From NCBI GenBank assembly GCA_964568975.1, contig CAZMSO010000012.1, positions 14,554 to 78,553 of the forward strand: 64,000 nucleotides of DNA, in the 5' to 3' direction. The first letter of the stretch is position 1. Every line of letters begins with the position of its first letter. The notes under the pieces are model-generated. The model was not told the DNA's origin. It made no database searches and worked only from the letters and a program-made list of their open reading frames with translations. The DNA is from CAZADA01 sp964568975. GTDB lineage: Bacteria; Pseudomonadota; Alphaproteobacteria; Caulobacterales; Maricaulaceae. Below, one piece after another: positions 53,647-61,084 of this stretch. A program made the translations under genes and the position numbers.

Positions 53647-55389
53647 ATGTTCGCCAAGTTGTTCGGCCGCTCCAAGGAAGGCGGCGACGCCCCCGCCGCA
53701 GCCGCCGCTTCAGGCGGCGCTGAAGGCCCCGTTGACGTCGCTGAATCCGCAGCCCCGGACGCGGTCACCGACCGCCCGCGCCCATGGCTGGCGTCGTATC
53801 CCGAGGGCGTGCCGGCCGACATCCCCGACACCGGCGCCACCTCGTTGGTGGATGTGATGGATCACATCGTGGCGCAATACGGCGCGGACGTCGCGTTCGT
53901 CCAAAGCGGCCCCGGCGGCATGAGCGTGACCTATAACGAGCTCAATGCGCATTCGAGCGCGCTGGCGCGTTATATGATCAGCGAACTCGGCGTTGCGGCG
54001 GGCGATCGCGTGGCGCTGATGTCGCCGAACACCGTCGCTTATCCGCTCGCCACTGCGGCGGTGTTGCGCACTGGCGCGGTGCTGGTGAACGTTAATCCGC
54101 TCTACACGGAACGTGAGCTGCGTCATCAGCTGATTGATTCCGGGGCCGAGACAATTGTCGTGTTTGACATGGTCGCGCCGACGCTGGCGGCGGTCATTGC
54201 CGACACGCCCGTGAAATCGGTGATTGTCATCCCCTCGGGCCTCGCGGCGGAGTCAGATTTCGGCGCCGCCAAGACTGTGGGCGTGTTGGACGCCATCGGC
54301 GCTGGCGCGGGCCTCGACACGCCGTTGGCGCGCCCTAAGGCCGATGATTTGGCGCTGTTGCAGTACACGGGCGGCACCACAGGCCTCTCGAAAGGCGCGA
54401 TGCTGACACACGGCAATCTGGTGGCCAACATTCGTCAGTGTGAGCCGCTGTTAGGCGCGTCAGGCTTTAGCGACAAACCCACGCTGATCACCATCATTCC
54501 TTTGTATCACATCTTCGCGTTTACTGTGAATATGTTCCTTGGTATGGTAGTGGGGGCGAAAAACGTCTTAGTCGCGAACCCGCGTGACGTGGATGGACTT
54601 GTCCAAACCTTTAAAGAACACAGTCCGACCGCGATTACCGGCGTCAACACGTTGTACAACACGTTGGTCTCTTTGCCGCAATTCGCCGACATCGACTTCA
54701 GTGCGATCCGCGTTGCGCTGGGCGGCGGCGCGGCGGTGCAAGCTGCGGTGTCGGAGAAATGGCGCGAACGCACCGGCGCCCACATCAAAGAGGGCTATGG
54801 CCTCAGTGAAACCGCGCCTGTGGTGACTTTCAACCCGCCTATGGATGGCTTCAGCGGCACTGTGGGTCTGCCGGTTCCGTCGACGGATGTCACAATGCGC
54901 GACGACAGCGGCGCGATCCTGCCGCTGGGCGAGGCGGGCGAGATTTGTGTGCGCGGCCCGCAAGTCATGAAAGGCTATTGGAACCGCCCCGACGCCAATG
55001 CGGAGGTGTTCACCGCGGATGGGTATTTCCGCACCGGCGACATCGGCGTGATGGACGACAAGGGCTTCATCCGTATTGAAGACCGCAAGAAGGACATGAT
55101 CTTGGTGTCCGGCTTCAACGTCTATCCCAATGAGATCGAAGGCGTGGTCGCGGAGCTGGCGGGCGTGGGCGAGTGCGCGTGTGTCGGCGCGCCGGACGAG
55201 CGCACGGGCGAGGCGGTGCGGCTTTACATTGTAAAGTCCGACCCGGCGCTGACGGAGGAGGCGGTGATCGCGTTCTGCCGCGAGCGCTTGGCGGCGTACA
55301 AAGTGCCGAAGGCCGTGACATTCTTGGACGAGTTGCCGAAATCGACTGTGGGCAAGATCCTGCGGCGGGAGTTGCGCGACCGCGGCTAG
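53647..55389 (+). CDS. fadD: Long-chain acyl-CoA synthetase (AMP-binding)
   Basis: 580 aa with AGGAGG before the ATG at 53647. The AMP-binding motif YTGGTTGLSKGAM is at residues 240-252. The second motif EGYGLSETAP follows, then YFRTGDIGVMDDKGFIRIEDRKKDMIL and the C-terminal PKSTVGKILRREL with the catalytic lysine. It activates long-chain fatty acids to acyl-CoA. The first 45 or so residues (Ala/Gly/Pro-rich, EGGDAPAAAAASGG) are an unusual low-complexity extension. Confidence 0.92.
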   Translation: MFAKLFGRSKEGGDAPAAAAASGGAEGPVDVAESAAPDAVTDRPRPWLASYPEGVPADIPDTGATSLVDVMDHIVAQYGADVAFVQSGPGGMSVTYNELNAHSSALARYMISELGVAAGDRVALMSPNTVAYPLATAAVLRTGAVLVNVNPLYTERELRHQLIDSGAETIVVFDMVAPTLAAVIADTPVKSVIVIPSGLAAESDFGAAKTVGVLDAIGAGAGLDTPLARPKADDLALLQYTGGTTGLSKGAMLTHGNLVANIRQCEPLLGASGFSDKPTLITIIPLYHIFAFTVNMFLGMVVGAKNVLVANPRDVDGLVQTFKEHSPTAITGVNTLYNTLVSLPQFADIDFSAIRVALGGGAAVQAAVSEKWRERTGAHIKEGYGLSETAPVVTFNPPMDGFSGTVGLPVPSTDVTMRDDSGAILPLGEAGEICVRGPQVMKGYWNRPDANAEVFTADGYFRTGDIGVMDDKGFIRIEDRKKDMILVSGFNVYPNEIEGVVAELAGVGECACVGAPDERTGEAVRLYIVKSDPALTEEAVIAFCRERLAAYKVPKAVTFLDELPKSTVGKILRRELRDRG

Positions 55390-55491
55390 GCGCGCGGGCC
55401 TTGGTGTGGGGCGCGCGCTCTCTCACGGCGCCCCTTGCGCGGCGTTGCGTCCGATCCCCTATGATCGGGAGCGGATGGAGCGAGTCGCGGC

Positions 55492-56094
55492 ATGACCAAT
55501 GTGGTGGGACCAGAGCTGCAGCGTGTGATTGAGCTCTTGGGTAAGCTGCCGGGGCTGGGGCCGCGCTCGGCGCGGCGCGCGGCCTTGCACATGCTTAAGC
55601 GCCGTGACGCCGTGATGACGCCCTTAGCGGATGCGTTGGCGGCGGCGGCGGCGCGGGTGCGCGCGTGTTCGGTGTGCGGCGCGGCGGATGTGACGGATCC
55701 GTGCGCCATTTGCGCCGCGCCCGATCGTGATTCCACAACACTGTGTGTGGTGGAGGAGGTGGGCGATCTCTGGGCCTTGGAGCGGGCGGGGGCGTTTCGC
55801 GGGCGCTATCACGTGCTGGGCGGCGTGTTGTCGGCCCTTGACGGCGTGCGGCCGGAGGATTTGCGTCTGGGCGCATTGGCTGAACGCGCGCGCGATCCCG
55901 CCGTGCGCGAGGTGGTGTTGGCGCTGAACGCCACCGTCGATGGCGCGGCCACCGCCCACTACATCGCCGACATGCTCAAAGACGCTGACGTGACGCTGTC
56001 AAGCATTGCGCGCGGCGTGCCTGTGGGCGGCGAGCTTGATTATCTCGATGACGGCACGCTCTCAGCGGCGTTAGCGAGCCGGCGCGCGGTGTGA
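55492..56094 (+). CDS. recR: Recombination mediator protein RecR
   Basis: 200 aa. The helix-hairpin-helix LPGLGPRSARRAALHML is at about 19-35. A C4 zinc finger uses Cys59, Cys62, Cys71 and Cys74 (CSVCG...CAIC). The Toprim domain follows with VVEEVGDLWALE and the Walker-like GRYHVLGGVLSALDGV. It works with RecF/RecO to load RecA at gaps. It is the last chromosomal gene before the tRNA-Val fragment and island. Confidence 0.96.
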   Translation: MTNVVGPELQRVIELLGKLPGLGPRSARRAALHMLKRRDAVMTPLADALAAAAARVRACSVCGAADVTDPCAICAAPDRDSTTLCVVEEVGDLWALERAGAFRGRYHVLGGVLSALDGVRPEDLRLGALAERARDPAVREVVLALNATVDGAATAHYIADMLKDADVTLSSIARGVPVGGELDYLDDGTLSAALASRRAV

Positions 56095-56186
56095 TCGCGT
56101 CGCCGGCGCCGATCGCGATGGTCGCGCTTCATGCCGGTCATGCGCCCCGGGGGGGCGAGGACCATGCGTTAAGCCCTTGAAAACAA

Positions 56187-56231
56187 TGGTGGGCGGTACT
56201 GGGATCGAACCAGTGACCCCTACGATGTCAA
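56187..56231 (-). tRNA. tRNA-Val(GAC), 3' half only; island attachment site
   Basis: On the minus strand the 45 nt fit canonical tRNA positions 32-76 exactly: anticodon loop TTGACAT (anticodon GAC), stem strand CGTAG, variable loop GGGTC, T arm ACTGG-TTCGATC-CCAGT, acceptor ACCGCCC, discriminator A and encoded CCA. The 5' half is missing. The bases that should read CGTAG on the plus strand after 56231 are GCTTT, so the anticodon stem cannot form. A break in the anticodon loop is typical of tyrosine-recombinase integration into tRNA genes. The intact gene is expected at the other end of the island. Confidence 0.9.
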
Positions 56232-56582
56232 GCTTTCGAAAGAAGGCTAAGCCACTGAAAATTATGGAGCCTAACGGAGCGCAACAGAGTCGAAGGGCGC
56301 CAAAGACACCCCGAAAATAGCTGGCGACATGGCCAGAGAATTGCCATATGGCGATCCATCGTTGAGCTGCGATACCGGCAGGACTGACATGGGGTTGTCG
56401 AGTGAATGATCACCGCAGGCTGGCCTGGAGGTGACCAGGGTTGCTTGAGTGGTCCAGCACCAGTGAATGTCAGGTAGAGGGATTCCGCCCCACAACTTTG
56501 TGGATAGCCGCATATCTGTACTACGTCTGTTCCGGTTTCGGCGGCTATAATGGCGCGAATCGGAGACGCCCCTGTTTTGACC
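56232..56582. other. Island leader without a supported gene; palindromes
   Basis: 351 bp between the attachment site and the helicase gene. CTTTCGAAAG (56233-56242) is a perfect palindrome directly beside the tRNA break. CTGGC/GCCAG arms lie at 56321-56336, GCCATATGGC (56343-56352) is another perfect palindrome, and a CCTGG/CCAGG pair occurs near 56424-56440. They look like recombinase or regulator binding sites. Two minus-strand frames of about 117 codons have no ribosome site and no recognisable product. Confidence 0.55.
56546..56551 (+). promoter_or_regulatory. Candidate -10 box TATAAT for the helicase-Mod-Res operon
   Basis: A perfect TATAAT stands 31 bp before the helicase ATG at 56583, which would give a short leader of about 25 nt. 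It also implies that the ATG at 56550 is too early to be the start. A good -35 box at 16-18 bp is not visible, so a regulator may be needed. Confidence 0.4.
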
Positions 56583-59429
56583 ATGCATTTCTACACACCA
56601 CACCACAGTCAGTATATCGCTCACCGCATCACCCTCTCGGGGCTAGGCGATGAGGCCTTCGCGAAATCGCTTTCTACAGCTCGGGTGGATATGAACCCGC
56701 ATCAGGTGGACGCAGCCCTCTTTGCGATTCAGTCACCACTTTCCAAGGGCGTCATTCTGGGCGACGAAGTCGGCCTCGGAAAGACGATTGAGGCCTGCCT
56801 TGTCATTGCTCAGAAATGGGCCGAGCGGAAACGTCGCGTCCTGCTGATTGTCCCAGCCTCCCTGCGAAAGCAATGGGCTCAGGAGCTGCGCGATAAGTTC
56901 TCGCTCGACAGCGTAATCTTGGATGCAAAGACTTATCGCGACGCAATCAAGGCAGGCAAACGCCGACCGTTCATAGCAGACAATGCCGTCGTCATCGCAT
57001 CCTACGAGTTTGCGGCCGGGCGCGCCGACGACATCGGGATTATCGATTGGGACCTCGTCATCTTCGACGAGGCCCACAGACTCCGGAACGTCTACAAGAA
57101 GGATGGCTCCAAGCGCGCCAAGCGTCTCAAGGATGCGCTGCGCGATCCATTCAAGATGCTCCTGACCGCCACGCCCATGCAGAACTCCCTGATGGAGCTG
57201 TTCGGTCTCGTCTCGATGATCGACGATCATCACTTCGGGGACGAAGCGTCCTTCCGCGCCACGTATTCAGGTGCGCGAACCTCACCCGCCACACTGTCCA
57301 TTCTGAGGAGCCGCCTGTCGCCGGTCGTGCAGCGGACACTCCGTCGTCAGGTCGTGGAAGCGGGGCATATCAACTACACCAAGCGCCTCGCCCGGACCTT
57401 CGATTTTGAGCCGGGCAACGAGGAAGTCGCGCTCTACGAAGCCGTCTCGGCCTTCCTGCAACGTAAGGATACGATAGCCTTTGGTGACCGAGCCAATCAC
57501 CTCGTCACGCTCGTTGCACGCAAGATTCTTGGCTCCTCGACATTCGCAATCTCCCAGTTCCTAAATGGTGTTATCAAGCGGCTCGAGGAGCGCCAGCGCA
57601 TTGACGCCAGTCTCCTTGAAGACATCGACATCGTTGACGAACTCGCCGAGGAACTCTCGGACGAAGATAGCACTCAAAACGTCGAGGACGCACCGGTCGA
57701 CCCGGGCTTGCTGGCGGCGGAAATCTCAGAACTGAAGAGCTATCGAGACCTCGCCCTCTCGATTGGCTCGAATGCGAAGGGCGAAAAGCTCATAGAGAAG
57801 CTCCCGGACATTCTCGCCGAAATCGTGAAGCGCGGCGGAAGGGAGAAGGCGGTCATCTTCACCGAATCCGTCCGCACCCAGAAATATCTCGCAGAGGTGC
57901 TGACCAAAGGGGGCTACGAGGGCCGGATCGTCCTGCTCAACGGCTCGAACAGCGATCCGGAAAGCAAGGCGCTTTATGCGGACTGGCTCAAACACCATGC
58001 CGGGACGGACGCAATCTCAGGCTCCAAGAGTGCTGACATGAAGGCCGCGATCGTCGAGGCCTTCAAGGGCGATGACAAAACCATCCTCATCGCGACGGAA
58101 TCCGGCGCGGAGGGCATCAACCTTCAGTTCTGCTCTTTGATCGTGAATTTCGACCTCCCATGGAATCCGCAGCGCGTCGAACAGCGGATCGGCCGCTGTC
58201 ATCGCTACGGCCAGAAGATCGACGTGACCGTTGTGAATCTCCTCAACCGCAAGAACAAGGCAGAAGCACGCGTCTACGAATTGCTCGACCGGAAGTTCAA
58301 GCTTTTCGAAGGCGTGTTCGGGGCGAGCGACGAAGTCCTCGGCGCAATCGAGCGGGGCGTAGATTTCGAACGCAAGGTGCTCGACATCGTCCAGAGCGCG
58401 CGGAGCGATGAGGAAGTCCAGCTCGCCTTCGACCTCTTCCAGCAGGAAATGGACGCGAAGATCAGCGCGGACATGCTGGATGCGCGCACCAAGCTGATGG
58501 AGAACATGGACCAGGACGTGGTCAGCCGCCTGAAGACGCGCAAAGGCGCCCTCGATTCGACCATGGACGCCTACACGCAGCGCCTGACGATGATCGCACG
58601 GGCAGAACTACCCGATGCGCATTTCCATGGCGACCAGAGCCCGCGCTTTGACTATGGCGGCAAGACATGGACGACCGAATGGCCACTTGCCGATGAGAAG
58701 GGCTGGCAGTTCTTCCGTATCGCGGACGGCAATCTTGCGGAAACGCTCGTCAATCAGGCTAAGGCGCGCGAGCTTGGTGTTCAGCACCTCTCGTTCGACC
58801 ACAACGCGTACCCCTACCTCCTTACCGACGTGCGCGACCTCGGCGGACAAGCGGGTTGGCTGCGAATTGCAAAGCTCACCATAAAGACCCCGCAATCAGA
58901 TAGAGAGCACCTGATCTGCGCCTGCGTACGAGATGACGGCACGCCCGTGCACGCCGACACGGTGGACCGGCTCTTCCTTGTTCCGGTTACGGCGGCCAGT
59001 GATTGCAGCCTGCCGCCGCCGGAAGAAGCGCTCGCGAGCACCGAATCCGATGAAAAAGCGCGCCTCGTCTCAGAGGCGAAAGAGCAAAACGCGATCTGGC
59101 TGGACGCCGAAACCGACAAACTTGATGCGTTCGCTGATGATCTGGAAGCGGCGGCGGACGCGGAGATCAAACAGCTCGACGACGAAATCAAGGCTGCGCG
59201 CAAAGCACTGCGAGGCAACGCAGGCCTCGCCATGGACGACAAGCTGAAAGAAAAGCGCCGCATTCAGCGGCTCGAAGACAAGCGGGATGAGATGAAGCTG
59301 GAAACCTTCCAGCGGCGCAAGAAAATCCGGGACGAGGTCAACGACATGCTCGACGACATCGCCCAGAGCCTCGAGACCGAACCGGTGCTGGAGCCCCTCT
59401 TCACCCTGCGCTGGGAGGTGGCGGCATGA
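56583..59429 (+). CDS. SNF2-family (RapA/HepA-like) helicase of the type III-like system
   Basis: 948 aa. SF2 motifs in order: Walker A GDEVGLGKT (Lys67), LIVPASLRKQW, DEAH at 162-165, LLTATPMQNSLMELF, TESVRTQKYL (helicase C domain) and RIGRCHRYGQK at about 536-546 with the arginine finger. A long coiled coil fills about 800-935 (KLDAFADDLEAAADAEIKQL and similar). RapA-like SNF2 ATPases move along double-stranded DNA without unwinding it. Its stop overlaps the mod start (ATGA), so it is made with Mod and Res. DrmD of DISARM is a related SNF2 protein, but no other DISARM gene is present. Confidence 0.9.
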   Translation: MHFYTPHHSQYIAHRITLSGLGDEAFAKSLSTARVDMNPHQVDAALFAIQSPLSKGVILGDEVGLGKTIEACLVIAQKWAERKRRVLLIVPASLRKQWAQELRDKFSLDSVILDAKTYRDAIKAGKRRPFIADNAVVIASYEFAAGRADDIGIIDWDLVIFDEAHRLRNVYKKDGSKRAKRLKDALRDPFKMLLTATPMQNSLMELFGLVSMIDDHHFGDEASFRATYSGARTSPATLSILRSRLSPVVQRTLRRQVVEAGHINYTKRLARTFDFEPGNEEVALYEAVSAFLQRKDTIAFGDRANHLVTLVARKILGSSTFAISQFLNGVIKRLEERQRIDASLLEDIDIVDELAEELSDEDSTQNVEDAPVDPGLLAAEISELKSYRDLALSIGSNAKGEKLIEKLPDILAEIVKRGGREKAVIFTESVRTQKYLAEVLTKGGYEGRIVLLNGSNSDPESKALYADWLKHHAGTDAISGSKSADMKAAIVEAFKGDDKTILIATESGAEGINLQFCSLIVNFDLPWNPQRVEQRIGRCHRYGQKIDVTVVNLLNRKNKAEARVYELLDRKFKLFEGVFGASDEVLGAIERGVDFERKVLDIVQSARSDEEVQLAFDLFQQEMDAKISADMLDARTKLMENMDQDVVSRLKTRKGALDSTMDAYTQRLTMIARAELPDAHFHGDQSPRFDYGGKTWTTEWPLADEKGWQFFRIADGNLAETLVNQAKARELGVQHLSFDHNAYPYLLTDVRDLGGQAGWLRIAKLTIKTPQSDREHLICACVRDDGTPVHADTVDRLFLVPVTAASDCSLPPPEEALASTESDEKARLVSEAKEQNAIWLDAETDKLDAFADDLEAAADAEIKQLDDEIKAARKALRGNAGLAMDDKLKEKRRIQRLEDKRDEMKLETFQRRKKIRDEVNDMLDDIAQSLETEPVLEPLFTLRWEVAA

Positions 59430-61084
59430 GTGCGCGCAAGACCAAACTGGAGCTAACCTGGATCGGCAAGGATGAGCGTCCCAAGCTCGAGCCGCGCATT
59501 CTGATTGAAGACCCGAGGCTCTCCCATCACGCCGCGGCGCGGCGAGAGGGAGACGTCTTCGATAACATGCTCATCCACGGAGATAATCTGTTGGCGCTGA
59601 AGGCGTTGGAAGCAGAATATTCTGGGAAGGTCAAGTGCGTATTCATCGATCCACCATACAACACAGGTAATGCTTTTGAGCAGTATGACGATGGTTTGGA
59701 ACATTCTATTTGGTTGAACCTGATGCGCGACCGAATGGAATTGTTGCGAAGACTTTTGTCTGAAGACGGAACAATATGGATTACTATCGATGACAACGAA
59801 TCCCACTATCTAAAGCTGGTATGCGACGAGATATTCGGCAGAAAGCATTTCGTCGCCGATATTATTTGGAGATCATCCGACAACAGCAATAACGATGCAA
59901 AGAAAGTTTCTTTAGATCACAACCATATACTTGTATATAGCAAGTCTCCGGAATGGGTGAGCATTAAACTGCGTGGGGATGATAGCAAGTATACTCACTT
60001 CAAGAACCCGGACAACGATCCACGAGGACCATGGTTTGACGGGAACCCGCTCGGCTCCCCCAATCCTCGTGAGAATCTTAAGTATGTCATCACCTCCCCG
60101 CAGGGGCATGAAATCGATCCGCCCGCAAACGGCTGGAGGTGGTCTAGAGATACTCTCCAAGAAAAAATGCGTTCAGGCGAAATTCGCTTTAACGCGGATG
60201 GAACGGGAATTCGCCGGCGAACTTACCTCTGGGAGCAGCGGGGCCTTCCGCCGTCAAGTCTTTGGACTGATTTAGAGGAAACGGGTCATAACCGGCAGGC
60301 TAAGTCAGAACAAAAACGGCTGTTCCCTAGCTGGCCGAAGGAAAAGCTGTTTTCCACGCCGAAGCCAGAACGCCTCCTCAAGAAGGTATTGGACATTGCA
60401 ACGCATCCTGGTGACCTGGTTCTAGACTCATTCGCCGGCGCTGGCACAAGCGGCGCGGTTGCTCACAAAATGAACCGACGCTGGATTATGGTTGAGTTGG
60501 GCGACCACTGCGAAACCCATTGCGTTCCACGTCTTCGCAAAGTGATTGATGGTGACGATCCCGGCGGGATCACGGAAATCGTCGACTGGAAGGGAGGCGG
60601 CGGTTTTCGCTACTTCCACCTCGCGCCGTCACTCCTCGAAAAAGACAAATACGGCAACTGGGTGATCTCAAAGAAGTACAACGCTCCAATGCTGGCTGAA
60701 GCCATGTGCAAGAATATGGGATTCACCTATGCCCCGTCCCAGGACGAACAGGAATACTGGCGGCACGGGCATTCATCCGAGACCGATTTCATCTTCGTAA
60801 CGACGGCGTCTCTTACGCATGACGCGTTGAAGAAGCTGTCGGATGATATTGGGCCGGATCGAACCCTTCTCGTCTGCTGCAAGGCCTTCAAGGCCAATCC
60901 GGACGCGTTCGACAACCTGACGATCAAGAAGATCCCGCACGCAGTTCTGCACAAATGCGAATGGGGCCGGGATGATTACAGCCTGAACGTCGCCAACCTG
61001 CCCATGGCCAAGACCGACGAAGAGTTGGAAGCTGAACGCATGGCCGAGGAGCTGCCGCTCTTCGGCGCGGGGGAGGATGAATGA
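59426..61084 (+). CDS. mod: Type III DNA methyltransferase (Mod), beta class
   Basis: 552 aa. Catalytic motif IV DPPYNTG is at 75-81, ahead of SAM motif I FAGAGTSG at 336-343. This order defines the beta group of adenine-N6 (or cytosine-N4) methylases, and DPPY favours N6-adenine. The region between about 150 and 290 is the expected target-recognition domain and is markedly AT-richer than either flank. The C-terminal about 150 residues (FIFVTTASLTHDALKKL and on) are an extra domain, probably for Res contact. 4-nt overlaps join it to genes on both sides. Confidence 0.93.
   Translation: MSARKTKLELTWIGKDERPKLEPRILIEDPRLSHHAAARREGDVFDNMLIHGDNLLALKALEAEYSGKVKCVFIDPPYNTGNAFEQYDDGLEHSIWLNLMRDRMELLRRLLSEDGTIWITIDDNESHYLKLVCDEIFGRKHFVADIIWRSSDNSNNDAKKVSLDHNHILVYSKSPEWVSIKLRGDDSKYTHFKNPDNDPRGPWFDGNPLGSPNPRENLKYVITSPQGHEIDPPANGWRWSRDTLQEKMRSGEIRFNADGTGIRRRTYLWEQRGLPPSSLWTDLEETGHNRQAKSEQKRLFPSWPKEKLFSTPKPERLLKKVLDIATHPGDLVLDSFAGAGTSGAVAHKMNRRWIMVELGDHCETHCVPRLRKVIDGDDPGGITEIVDWKGGGGFRYFHLAPSLLEKDKYGNWVISKKYNAPMLAEAMCKNMGFTYAPSQDEQEYWRHGHSSETDFIFVTTASLTHDALKKLSDDIGPDRTLLVCCKAFKANPDAFDNLTIKKIPHAVLHKCEWGRDDYSLNVANLPMAKTDEELEAERMAEELPLFGAGEDE

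Noticed and set aside
56187..56280. A complete tRNA gene
   Set aside because: The 5' anticodon strand, D arm and 5' acceptor strand cannot be found next to the 3' half.
56228..56624. Minus-strand genes of about 117 codons at the island edge
   Set aside because: No ribosome site, no recognisable motif, and they run through the attachment site and the helicase start.
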